A stretch of DNA of 64,000 nucleotides from Desmodesmus armatus (taxonomy: Eukaryota > Chlorophyta > Chlorophyceae > Sphaeropleales > Scenedesmaceae), in NCBI GenBank assembly GCA_007449985.2, contig VIIQ02000071.1, positions 1 through 64,000 of the forward strand. Direction: 5' to 3'. This document shows, one piece after another, positions 44,073-56,096 of this stretch (its first letter is position 1; the number at the start of each line of letters is the position of its first letter). The notes beneath the pieces are model-generated. The model saw only the letters and a program-made list of their open reading frames with translations. It was not told the origin of the DNA and searched no databases. The position numbers and the translations under genes were made by a program.

Positions 44073-47000
44073 CTAAGCAGCCGACAGGTTGCTGCACTGC
44101 TGTGTGTAGGGGGTGCTGTTCACCGCAGGATTGCCAGGGAACTGCAGCAGTGTGCCGGTGGCAGTCAAGTTGGCAAACACCTCCTTGTCTTGAAAAGCTC
44201 TGAACACTGACGTGGGCCCACTGGTCCTGACATCCGCACCACAGGCAGCGATCTCTGAGTCCCCAAACGACACGCAGAGCCTGCAAGGCACCAGCAGGGA
44301 CACACAGTGCAGGACCGTCATAAACTGTTGCCACCTGAAACCATTTACTGCTGCAGCCTCTTGGAACCACAGCCGCTGTGCGGCGGTTGCTGTGGCACAT
44401 GCACCGCACGGGCATGCAAACATGAACTTCAGTTGTGTTGTCTCCAGCATGGAGCCTTAGTAAGCATACCATGCCATGCTCCATGATGGAGCATTCGATG
44501 GTGTATTGGATAGTGGACCAGGAAGCCAGATACTAGGAGCTAGTCAACTAGTTTGGAATTGGTTTACCAATTACCAAGTTTTTGGAATTGGTGTCCTCAC
44601 AAAAACAAGCAGAATTCAACCAGTGGCATTCTGGACCGCACTCTCAGTCGGACTCTCAGCATGCTGTGAGCTAGCAGCCTCCAAGGCTACCGGCTGTAGC
44701 CTACAGCGGCACTCACCCCATATCCTCCTGTGCTGGCCAGTAGGAGATCCAGTAGAAGCACATCTCATCGCGTGTGCCTGTAAGAAACAGCACCAGAGCA
44801 CTCTGAAGCCCAGGACCTTACACCTGTGAATTACTGAATGTCCACTTGTTGTGACTTCACAGGTGCCGCGTCAGACTTTTGGACAATATTGTCACACATG
44901 TGCAATCAAGTGGGCTGTTTCAAAATGCAGCTAGCTAGAATCAGTCCCGGACAGACCAGTGGCATGGTCATGACGCACCTGGCCCACTCTGTGTGACATT
45001 GCTTCTGCTGGTAGAGTTGAACGTGCACTGCAGGCAATGGCAAGCGCACAGCAGAGGACGCGAATGGGCAGAGTTGTGCACAGCGATGCATGATATCCTG
45101 TATAGTTCTGGCACGTCTATTTGATTGGTTGCAAAGGTGAGGTATATAACAGGAATACTATTACGGTTGCTAGCTGACGTGCCAGTGAGCAATCCCAGCT
45201 GAACATGTGGGCCTGCATTCCATAAGTGCTGCCAGCAGCCAGGCACTGTGGGATATAAGTGCATAGGTGCATGCATATGCTGCCATCAACAAAAACCGAC
45301 TTATGGCATACGTAGTGAATTAACTTACTAAAATAAACATTTGGACGACTGGTGCAGCAGTGGTAACATGCATCATGCATACTCTGAGTCAGATACATCT
45401 GAGTCAGATCACCTGCAAACAGGGTGTGAGCTTACCTGCATACTCAAGATGTCTCCCGGCAGCAGCACCTTAGCAGTTGGGGCAAAGATGTCCTGGTTGT
45501 TCTGATAGGCATAATCAAAGTTGCGCAGGTGACCAAGGGGAGCCAACTCCCTGCCACAGCAAGCAACACCAGCAAGGAGTCAGCACGCAGGAACAATTCA
45601 ACATGCATGCGCCAGTTGCAGCAGGCCGCCCCACTGGGTAGTTCAGCTCCAAAACATATCATTGGGTGTGATGTGATGTCACAACATTGACGTCTGTGGC
45701 ATCCTGTTGCAGTCTATCTTTCACGCCGGCGCACGGTACATGTACTCCTCTAAGTACTCCTCCAAGTGGCCCATCCACCTGCCCTCCTAAAGTATGAGAA
45801 CCATAGCGAATTTCGTGGCTGGCCCCACCGTCAGTGTTGTGCGGTGAGCCGACACCCACCTGCCTCCCCTGTAGTGCCTTGTGATGATGTCCTTGCCCAA
45901 GTCATGCATGTGGAAGAAGCCTGACAGCAGCTGCACCGGCTGCTTGAAGCGCGAGGTGCAGCCACTGGGGCAGATGCTGGCGTTGACTGGGTAACTCTCC
46001 ACGCCTGTAAATGCAGGGGCAGCAACACGGACCAGCAGCACCACCAGCTTTGGCATGACGCAAGAGAACCTTTGTCACATTTCAGGACTAGAAGGTGGCT
46101 GCCCGATAGCTGCGGAGCAACAACATCCGCCTTGGATCAGGCGAGTTGGTCGGTGGTGCTGTCCAAGCCGCCCCGATCATCTGCACCAAGGCTAAGCACT
46201 GCTAGCCTGATTATGGAGGGGCATCTTTGTACTACTGTAGTACTTAGCAGGCAGTGCCATGTGTGCCTTGGCGACTTGCCTGGCGGGATGTCCAGCACAA
46301 ACTGTCCCAGTGTCAGCACGCCCACATCATGCTCCCTCAGCTTGGGGGTGTAGTAAACCCTGCACAATAGCACAAATGTCATCTCAGGCGTTGCTGACTT
46401 GCCACCGGCAGAGGATCCTCACTTGCTCTGCACCGAGGGCAACTTGCAAACAGTGGACAATCACTGTGCATCTGCTGCTGGTCAAGCACATGCATCAGTC
46501 AACGCAGTTGATGCACACGTCAACACAGCCGTTCACACAGCAGCATAGCACGGCCCGCGCATGCAGCAATGGGGCGATGTAACTAGTCCTATGCAGTGCA
46601 CTAGCAGCATACAATGTAGTACGTTGCTTATGCAGCCTGTACGGCGCATATCAGTGTAGTACACTCGCTGCCCAACTCCGCCGGCCCTGCACAAGGAAGT
46701 GACAACTCCTGTGTAGGTCCAGAACAGCATGCAGAACCCAGGATCAAGCCTGGAGCCATGGCCAACGATAACCATTCATATGAACCTTTACCTGATACCA
46801 GAGCCGGTGTCACGCTGGCCTGTGAGAGCCTCAGGGTTGTGGTGGTGAAGCTCCAGAGCCACATAGCGGGTGGAGTTGGCTCAGAATGGAAGGGCTGCAA
46901 CTGGGGGTGCCTGCCAGGGGGTCATGTTGGATGCCAACATCTGCAGCAGCAAGCAGGCAGAGCAACAAACGAACTTCATGTGAGGGTCTTGCTTGGGGTT

Positions 47001-48734
47001 CAGCAGTCTCAACGAATGGTGCACCACTATTGTTGCCAACAAGTCTGCTCGCAGCAGACTTTGCGGAACTTTGTGGTCGGGAGCCGGCAAGGTTATCCTG
47101 GGCCGATCATTGCTGGCACTGGCAGCTGAGACGAAACAGCCCAGCAGCAATGATTGCAAACTATTAAAAATGGGCTACCTGGGGAGCAAGTCTGACTCGG
47201 TGCCAGTGGCCGTCACTGTGTTGTGACAACCTCGCAGTCAGCCGTCCCGGCCTTGACTAAGACCCCGGCTCCCTAGCGGGCACAGCCGTGCCAAACCTTG
47301 GCAGTGACTGTAAATGTAACTGCGACTGTGTCTGATGACCAGATTACCATCACCCACCATGAAGAACTGCTCGCACAGCATTCCCTGCTTCAGGCGGTCA
47401 TATGGGCCCAGGCTTGGCAGCGCCTCAACATTGGGGACGTCAGAGGGGCCGCAGGAGTAGGCCACCCCATGGTGCAGCATAGGGTGGCTGACAATGGGCT
47501 CGTACGAAAGGATGTGGTACTTCCTGCACAGCAACAGAGAGGGAGGAGGGCCGCCACATATATATTTAGAGACACTGTTGGCTGGTGACTTGGCTGTTTG
47601 CAGTATGAGGCAGTGCAGCAGACGCAAATTTGTGACTGCATAGGCCTGAAGCCTGCAGTAGCAAGCTCTAATTTCTGTACAGCTGTGCGCTATCCATCCA
47701 CCACAGGAAGCACTCCTGCATGCCATGCAACGGTTGCAGGTGTGCTGAGCGTGATACTGCTCGGCTCAAGGCACCAGAAGCCCGCCGGGGCATGATGGGC
47801 TGTGCCAAAAGCAATTCCATGGGCCATGGCATCACCTGTCATCTGGGAGCTTGAAGTACATGACACGGTAGGTGGTTTCCTGCGGCGGGATGTCCACTGG
47901 GAACACCAGGTCCAGCACACGGACGTCAGATTCATTAGCACTCCCTGCAGTCCTGTTGGCATCAACAAGAAGCCCCCGTGAAGACGGTGCAGCGCCGCTG
48001 GTGGCATCATCACTGCTTTTCCCGCCCGTTGTGCTGAGCAAGTCAGTTGCATGGGAGGAGTTCCCAGGCGGCTGTCCTGCAGCAGCTGTGCTGGCCTCCT
48101 GCGCAAACTTGATAAGCTTGCCGCCTCTGTTGGGCCCGTGGTACGACCAGGATGGCCCGTACGCCCAGATAACATGGACAGGCATGCCGACAGCGAGGGG
48201 GAAGTCCTGCTGCTCGTCACAAGGCACCAAGGGGCGCAGCCAGGATCCACGCAGGGTGTTGTTGCGGGGGCTGTAGCTCAGGGACACCAGCTTGACGTCC
48301 TGGTGTGTGTCAGCCACTGGGCGCACAAACCCAGGGGCATAGCTATCCACCAGCGCCCAACCTCCTGCTTGATTGGTGCTTGTAGCAGAAGCTTCCTTTG
48401 ATAGCTTGGTGTTGTGAAAGATGGCCATATCAGCTCCCTTCATGCTGCCTAGCTCTGAGAGGCCCACACCAAAGTAGGCAGTGTCTGTAGGGAGCACTGC
48501 TTCGACATCAAACAGCACGGAGGAGTCGCTGTTGAGGGTGTAGCGAAGTGTGATGTTTGAGGTAAGCTGAACTGTATATGAGCCTGAGGTGCTGTTGAGC
48601 TCGCTGGCACTGCATGGAAGCGTGATGCTGATCATGCATGCTGCCAGCAGCAGCAGCAGAGCGGTCGCTCGTCCTGGCATCATGTGATGGCTTGCCAAGG
48701 TTGCAGACGGAAGCAAGGGCCAGAGTGTGAGCAA
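44073..48734 (-). CDS. DOMON plus copper type II ascorbate-dependent monooxygenase (DBH/MOXD1-like)
   Basis: Secreted or luminal Cu enzyme that hydroxylates a substrate carbon with O2 and ascorbate; substrate unknown. Exons: 47836-48734, 47358-47523, 46792-46879, 46280-46359, 45860-46004, 45436-45550, 44979-45027 and 44073-44455. N-terminal signal peptide (MMPGRATALLLLLAACMISI). DOMON: YTLNSDSSVLFDVEAVLPTD, MKGADMAIFHN, VIWAYGPSW. N copper domain: VDIPPQETTYRVMYFKLPDD, KYHILSYEPIVS and the HH pair in MLHHGVAYSC. Third His: YVALELHHHNPEALTGQRDT. C copper domain: VYYTPKLREHDVGVLTLGQF, HxH in GFFHMHDLGKDI, FDYAYQNNQDIFAP, LLPGDILSMQ, CTFNSTSRSNVTQSG. Exon 4 uses a GC donor (GCCAG|GCAAGT). Phase requires one small exon between 47358 and 46879 that I did not find. 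Confidence 0.85.
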
Positions 48735-49303
48735 ATAGCAGTTGACTCAACAGCTCTCAGGAAGTTCCTGCCTTTTTGACACTTAAATGTATCTCCGAGC
48801 ACCTGCACCTGCCTTCGTGCATCTGTCGTACCCCCCTCGTAAGCGTCGCGAACCGTTACGGGCTGACCGTCAGATCTACTTGAGTGGCTTTTGGGGATGA
48901 AAGAGCAGACAGAGAGACAGCCGCGAGTCGACTGTGACCCTTGGCCTCGATCAAGCCATCACCTCATGCTGTTGAAGCCATTACCTAATAGCACATGACA
49001 AACTTGTTGCTGCTGTGAAGTGCACCAGCTTGAAGCGGTACTTGAGGATGTCTCAATTTGGCTCAAGAGTTCCAAGCATGTGGCCGCACTCTCCATCCAC
49101 GGGCAAGCCAAGCGCACTCAGCTCTAACACACTTTACAATGCACAGTCCATCTGTCTCTGTACATGACAGCTGTGATTCCGCGATTGCCAGGCCAGTGGC
49201 CGCTGCTACAAACTTTGCACACCTAGTTGCAATCACACATGCCAGCCTTGCAAATACACCCTCCCAATTTCAAAAAGCATCCTCCCTGCCTTCCCATCCC
49301 CCT
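48735..49303. other. Intergenic between two minus-strand genes
   Basis: Upstream region of the monooxygenase and 3' flank of the poly(A) polymerase. No further gene seen. Confidence 0.5.
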
Positions 49304-52300
49304 TCACTCGTAGCTCCAACCCCTGCCTCCACCCCCAGCACCAGCACCCCCATCTCGAGGACGCTTCCTGCCCGCCTGCTGCCGCTGCTGCCGCTGCGGC
49401 GGTCCCTGGCCCTGCTGCTGCTGCTGCTGGCTTCGTCGCGCCAACTTCCGGTTCGCTCGGGCAGCTGCGCGCGTTGCCCGCTGCTGGCCCTGCTGCTGAC
49501 CAGCACCGCCCTGCTGCTGCTTCTGCTTTTTCTGCTTTTTCTGCTTTTTCTGCTTTTTCCCCTGCTTGGGCTGGCCTCCCTGTGCACCTCCTGCCTGCTG
49601 AACCCCCTGCCCCTGGCCTCGCTGCCTCTTTCCTCGCTGCTTCTGCTGCTGCTGCTTCTGCTGCTGTGCCTTGGAGGGCTTCTTATGCTTCTGCACGCCC
49701 GACTGAAGCTTGAGCTGCTTGCGCAGCTTGAGCTTCTGAGCCTTCATGGCCTTCAGGGCAGCCGCATGGTGACCCCCTGGAGCACCACCCTGCTGCTGCA
49801 GCTGCAACAGCTGAGCCGTCGCCCTGCGAATGACAAACACACCGCAGAAGAGGGGTGAGCGAAAGCCTCTTGCTTTGTTCTGCCCCACTTCTTAAAACCT
49901 CATCAGGAACAATCTGCCAACCCCTGAAATCCGGCATGCATGCAGCAAAGTGCCAAAGATCGACAGTATCTGCCAACACATAGTAACAAAAACTACTGAA
50001 GTTGTGCAGTGGCGCCAGGGCATTTACCATCTACTGGTCCGATAGGTAAGGTGTGCCACACAATCCTTTGCTGCAGCTGCTGGGTCCATGTTGTCTTTCA
50101 CACAACATGATAGACAACAAAGAGCCAGCAGCTTCAGCAAAGATTTGTGACGGCAACCCTATCTGTTGGGACCAGGAGCCGGCCTAGCCTGTGGAATCCC
50201 AGAGACTGTGGCCAGTGCTGATGATCCAATATTGAAGAAATCTGCCAACACCTAGTAACAGGCATTACCCAAGTTGCGCCCAGTGGCGCCAGAGCAATCA
50301 TGAGCCTCTGATCCATTAGGTAAGGTGTGCCACACGATCCTTTGCTGCAGCTGCTGGGTCCATGTTGTCTTTCAGCGCAACCTGAAAGACAACAGGGAGC
50401 CAGCCACTGCAGCAAAGACTTGTGATGAGCAACCCTTACCTGTTGGGACCACAGACCGGCCTAACCTAGGGAGTCTTGTAGATGGCGGCCAAACTGATGT
50501 GAACCTTTGGGTGGTTGCGGGCACTATGTTGCCAGGGCGCAAACCTCAAGCAATATGCACCCACAACGGGGCGCACACCTCAACCGCGATGCATATACCG
50601 CTCATGTTGCGTGAGGCTGAGCAGTGCTGGCCATGGTTGATGTTCTCTATCAGGAATTGAGAACGTCAACCATGGCCAGCACAGCTCAGACCCATGCAAC
50701 ATGAGTGGTAGATGCATTGCTGATGTTTTTTCACTGTGTGGCACCATTTTGCATCGGCACAAAAGCAAAGCTGCACCTCAAGCTCACAGACACCTGCATG
50801 AACAAATACACAAATCCGAACACGGCCGGGGAGTGGGGGTGAGGAGTTTGCAGGGTGGGGGGAAAGGTATATGGAGGCACAAACCTCTTGCTGAACCCAC
50901 CTGGCTTTGCCCCGCAGCGCTGCTTGCCTCGCCAGCTCACTCCTATGTGCCTCAGCAGCAGCACCCCTGCCTACTGCTGCAACCACATCCACCAACTGAC
51001 TCAGCATGCCCAGCCCCTCCCTCAACCCCTGCGCCAGCTGCTGCTCTATCTTGGCCGCGACCCCGCCCATGCCTGCCACTGCCGCAACCCCAAACAAGCT
51101 GCCACCGCTGCTGCTGTTGGCGATGTTGTTGCTGCAAGCGTGGTCCCCGCCTGCTGCTGCTGCTGCAGGCGCGTCATCGACATTAAACGAGCGCGACTGC
51201 CCATCTGCCTGCACGGCCGACCAAGCCTCCCTGTCTTCCACAACCTCAAACGAAACCGTGCCTTGCCGTGGCGGGTTATGCCGCCGCTGCTGCTGCTGCT
51301 GCTGCTGTGGCTGGGCTCCCCCTTTCTTCCCGCCAGCCAGCACAGAAGCCGCCGCCGCTGCTGCTGCCAACTCCTGCAGTGCTGCAGACGGCTGTGCAGC
51401 AGCACCAGCAGCAGCGGCAGCAGCAGCTGGTGCCGTAGGCTGGTGAGGACCCTGCCCTGAATCCTCATGTGATGTGGTGAGCTCCCGGAGGGTTGTGGCA
51501 GCGCGCATGAATGCGGCCCGCACGTCACGGATGGCGAAGGACCCGCTGCTCATGTCCCGCCCAGGCATGGCGGGGTCCTCAACAGAGAGCAGGAACGGCC
51601 TGCAGCAGCGGCAGCAGCAGCAGCAGCTGATTGGTGAACATGCAGAAGTTGGTTTGCCATTGTGACCTGCCTCCTCAGGCCCACCGGTGCCATGTGCCGC
51701 CCAACGCCCCGCAACACCGTAGCTGCGGCGGTGTGGTACACCATTGTGCCAGTCCACCATTCCAGCTTGCACGCCTTGCATTGAAACATAAGCCAGCAGC
51801 AGTCCAACCAGCCAGCCAGCCAGCCAGACAGCCTGCATTCAGAACGCCTCACCTCTTCTCCTTCACCCACTGCTTGGGCTTTGCCAGCACGCCCCCACGG
51901 TTGACCACCACTGCCTCCTCTTTGTAGTCAAACAGTGCCCCAAACCGCAGGAAAAAACCCTGCAGCAGCAAGCCTAGGTCCCACTGCTGCCTGCCACTGC
52001 TGCCAGCAGCCGCCAGCTGCTGCTGCTGCTGCCGCTCAGCACTGCTGCCAGCCACCGCCGCAGCCGTCACTGCCGCCGACTGCTGCTGTTGTGGTCTGAC
52101 CGCAGCATTGCTGACGTGGCAGGGTCTGCCACTCCTTCTGCCTGTAGGTGTGAGATGACTAAGAGGGCTAGGGCGTAGCTGCCTAGACCGCCTGTGAAGA
52201 CCTCGTTCAGGCCGGACTCCCTGAGCAGGGCCTTGGCTGCCAGCAGCAGCGGCCGCAGGGGAGCAAGTGAGTTCACCTGTGGACAACAACACACCAGAAG

Positions 52301-55300
52301 CACAGGGACGTCAGCAAAATAGTAGGAGCTTCCCAGAGCCTCAGTCCCTGTGACACTTGGTCTTGGTTGTAATGGTGACAAGTCAGGTGCGTGCATGACC
52401 TGCTTGTGGAGGATTCGTTGACATAGGAGCCATGCCATATGGCAGCAAACTGTGCCAAGCAGACGTTTCAACCCAGCAACTACCATACGGACGGGGCACC
52501 CATGTAGGGATCTTTGCTCTCCCCAGATCAGCACCCGCATACGCACCTGGCGCTGCACGTAGTTGACCGCTGCCGCGCTGTCTGCAATGCCGATGCTGAT
52601 ATCCACCTGCATCTCCACACACAGCATCCTCTCCCGTCTGCCGTGTGCTCCCTGCCCAGCTGCCGCCGCTGCCCCGAGCTGCTGTGCCGCTGCCCTGTTG
52701 TCGGCAGACAGCGCTACCAGCAGAGCAGACTGAGGTATGTGCACCAGCAGGGTGCCTTTGAGGATAGGGACCTTGGCCACAATTACTTGGATGCCCTTCT
52801 TGCTGGCATAGCCTGCATGGCGGAGGCCGTTTGCGAATGTTGCCAGCAGCATGTTCACGCGCTTCCTGTCCTTCACCCTGCACGGCATAAACAAAACGCA
52901 CTGCATTTGGCATGTGTTCACATCTGTGTGTGCTTGAACGCACATCACGAGCCGTTCCCAACCGTCAGCAGGTTTGTATCAGCTTTGAGTGTTTTGCGTA
53001 CGGCAGTCACTGCGTCGAAGAGAAACTGATGGCGACGGCGGTGATGGCAGGAGCAGCAGCAGTGCTAGTGACGGCGCTGACAGGATGGCGCGGCACACCG
53101 TCATCGCACAAATAACCAGCACGGCGCAGCAATTATTCACCTGGCTCGACCCTGGTGGACAATGCCATTACTGTACTTCAATGCACTGCATTGTACCGCA
53201 CCATACCATACTGTCACTCACCCGTAGCCCTTGTCTGTTGTGCGGGGATTTGGGCAGCCTGGCACTTGCAGCAGCACCACATCAAGGTCCGACCCAGGCA
53301 GCGCCAGGCCCACTGCCTGCAAACACACAGACACACCTATTGTGCACTGTCACGATGCCACACACAACTACACGTCACCTGCTGTACTCTGCTTCCCAAC
53401 AGCCGGCATGGGGGCATCCCTCCACTTCCCACCTACTGTCTGGCACACCAGCACCTCACAGAAAGCAGCACACCCCGCAGCAATGAATTCGATGACACAA
53501 AAACCTGACAAACACATCTGACTAACACGTCGTCACACCCACCCACCTGTGACCCAAACAGCTGTGCCTTGGAGTACTGGCCAGGCCACAACTTGTCCAC
53601 AGTGCCCTGCAGCTGCTGTAGCGCCCTCTCCACAATCAGACGCTCCAACGCACACGGGGCAGCAGCAGACGCAAACTGCAGCAGCTCCTGGTGCAGCCGG
53701 CTCGGCTGCTGCTGCTGCTGCTGTGAGCCGCCGCCACTGCTGCCACCATTGCTGCCAGCCGCCGCACCAGCCTGTCGAGCCTTGCTAAGTGCCGCGTGCA
53801 GCTTGCCGTACAGAGGAGCGCGCCCCCGCACCTGCTGCCCTGCTGCTGCCGCTGCTGCCGCCGACTGCGCCATTGCTGCTGCCACCTCGGCTGCTGCCGC
53901 GTCGGCCGCCGCTGCGGCAGCACTGTCAGCAGCAGCAGCAGCAGCGTCCCCATTCTCTGCCTCCTGCCCGCCCTCACCCTCATCCTCCTCTTCCTGCAGC
54001 CCAGTAATGCCCAGCTGCAGCTGCCCATCGGCCTCATCATCTGTAGCCCAGAGTTCACTGTCATCTTCACTGCCAAGTTCACCCTCAAATTCCCACCCAT
54101 CTTCATGGTCCTCACCGTCCCCGTCCTCCGAGTCCCCTGAAGACTCCTCGTCACCAGGACCCTCGCTGTCACTGCCACTCCCGGAACCCGGCCCATCTGC
54201 ACCTGGCCCACAATCTGCTCCCGCTGCGTCCTCCCGGCTACCCTGGCCCCTGCTGCCGCCATCACCATTCAGGTTCGCGTCACCCCCGGTACCATCCCCA
54301 CCATCATCCCCACCGTCGTCTGAGTCCCCATCCGCCCCGTCCCCCAGCCCTGGCCCCTGGCCACCATCCGCACTATCGTCACCATCGTCGTCCTGCTCGT
54401 CTCCTGACATACCCTGGTCCCCGACCTCCTCCCCATCCTCCTCCTCCTCTTCACCCTCCCCATCAATGCCGTCCCCATCCTCCCCACCATCCCCATCCTC
54501 CCCATCTTCATCCATGAGGTCTGGCAGCAGCAGCTCTGCCGCAACGGCCCCTGCTGCTGCTGCCGCAGCAGAGGCATTTGCGCCGGCACCCCCAAAACCA
54601 GCCGCTGCTGCAGCTGCGGGGTCCTCCCCAGGCCCCAGAGCCAGCGCCAGCTCTGTAGCAGCAGCCGCACTGTCTGCTGCGTCTTGCTGCTCCTGCAGCT
54701 GCCGCTGCTGCTCCTCTGCTTCATACAGGGCGTCCAAATCTGCATCCACATCCGCTGCAGCTGCCGCCGCTCCTGCTGCTGCTGCTGGTGCGGATGTCAT
54801 CTCCGCATCAGTGCCCACTGCTGCGGCCGCTGCTGCTGCAGCATCTGCGGTACTACCCTGCTGCTGCTGCTGCTGCTTCTGGCGCTTGCTGGAGCCTGCT
54901 GCTGCTGCTGCTGGCCCTGAGGACGCCTCGCCACTGTCCCGCTGCCGCTTGCTGTCCTGCTTGCTACTGCTGCCACCAGCAGCACCTGACTCACCCGGCT
55001 GCAGCTGCTGCTGCTGCTGCTGCTGCTGGTCCTGCTGCTGGCACTGCACCAGCCACTGGGTAACAACCGCCGGGAGGCTCAGGTTGTTTGCAGACAGAGC
55101 CATGCATGCCCCCACCGGAGGCTTGAGCTTCTGCTTCTCAGCGTGAACAGGTGCGGCTCCCTGCTCCTCTAAGTGCTGGTCAAGCTGCTGCTGCTGCCCC
55201 TGCTTCGCGGCCTCCACCGCGGCCACCACCGCTGCTGCATCTGCAGCAGCAGCACCCGCTAGCAGCACCCGGATGGACCGTGCGACCGCGTCCGGGTTTG

Positions 55301-56096
55301 GCAGAATGCCGACAGCATAGCGTGTCAGCGCAGCAGCGGCGGCGGGATCCGCATGCTGACCGCCTGCGGCATCCCCTCCCTTCTGCTGGCTGCAGACTGA
55401 AAGGTCGTTGGCTGCAAACACGGCCCACGGTTTGCCCAAGATAGCCTTCTGCCGCTTGTCCTTGATAGTTGTATTGACCTCCTTGACAACACCCGCCAAC
55501 TGCTGCAGTAGGCGCCGCAGCTGCTGCTGCTGCTGGGGGCCCGGTCCTAGGAGCTGCTGCGCCAGGGGAGGGGCCAGGCCCTGAATGAAGCGCTGCAGCT
55601 GCTGTGCGGTGACGCCAGGCGCAGCAGTAGCGTCCCGGACAGCTGCGCTCAGCATAGACAGCCAAGAGGAGGCCAGGGAAATGACCTTCTGTCGCGCCTC
55701 TAAGCTGCCCTTGCCGGCCGCATGCCTGCGCTGCTGCTGCTGCACCTGCTTCCGCTGCTCCTGCGGCACCGTCAGCTGCAGGCAGTGGTACTCCAGGCAC
55801 TGCACTATTTCTGCTACAGCCTCGGCCGTGGCGGTTGCCAGAAATGACGTTACTTCCTCAACCGACTTGACCAGCTGCTTGCTGCGCGGCTCCGGCAGCA
55901 GCAGCCAGCAGTCCGGCCCTAGCTGAGGCGGAGGCGGCGCCTTCACGCCACCCTCCGCTGCTGCTGCTCCTGGTGCTGCTGCTGGCGCCACTGTGGCAGG
56001 GATGGGTGCAGCAGCAGCAGGCCAGTGCCCCGGGGGGTCAGGCCAAGGCCACCTGCTGCTGCTGCTGCTGTTCTGAAGGTGCCCAGACCTTGACAA
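49304..56096 (-). CDS. TRF4/PAPD5-like non-canonical poly(A) polymerase, unusually large
   Basis: Adds short A tails to nuclear RNAs for exosome decay (family role). Exons: 53547-56096, 53222-53316, 52547-52877, 51853-52276, 50901-51599 and 49304-49823. Core: LHQELLQFASAAAPCALERL, LWPGQYSKAQLFGSQ, catalytic GLALPGSDLDVVLL, VPILKGTLLVHIP, third Asp in MQVDISIGIADSAAAVNYVQ, then PLRPLLLAAKALLRESGLNE, VFTGGLGSYALALLVISHLQ, DLGLLLQGFFLRFGALFDY and LLSVEDPAMPGRDMSSGSFA. A long N-terminal region (about 800 aa, Ala/Gln plus a highly acidic stretch at about 54000-54530) and a basic KKQKKQ tail are lineage-specific. Exon 4 (424 nt) is one base short for phase near 52070-52110. The true start is uncertain: the first Met (56096) overlaps the neighbouring phosphatase's coding end. 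Confidence 0.82.
49905..50440 (-). repeat. Tandem duplication (about 270 bp) in the last poly(A)-polymerase intron
   Basis: Segments AGGTAAGGTGTGCCACAC and TTTGCTGCAGCTGCTGGGTC, with CAGTGGCGCCAG upstream, recur at about 49950-50105 and 50225-50380 with modest divergence. Confidence 0.8.
50601..50706. ncRNA. Long intronic hairpin, possible small-RNA precursor
   Basis: Arms 50601-50647 and 50657-50706 pair over most of their length (TGCTGGCCATGGTTGA against TCAACCATGGCCAGCA; CTCATGTTGC against GCAACATGAG) with a short loop (about TATCAGGAATT). It lies in the last intron of the poly(A)-polymerase gene. A MITE is the other reading. Confidence 0.4.

Noticed and set aside
53569..55146. Long plus-strand open frame rich in Ser, Pro and Ala
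   Set aside because: It is the antisense shadow of the poly(A) polymerase's Ala/Gln/acidic region. The CTG/CAG bias keeps several frames open, and there is no domain.
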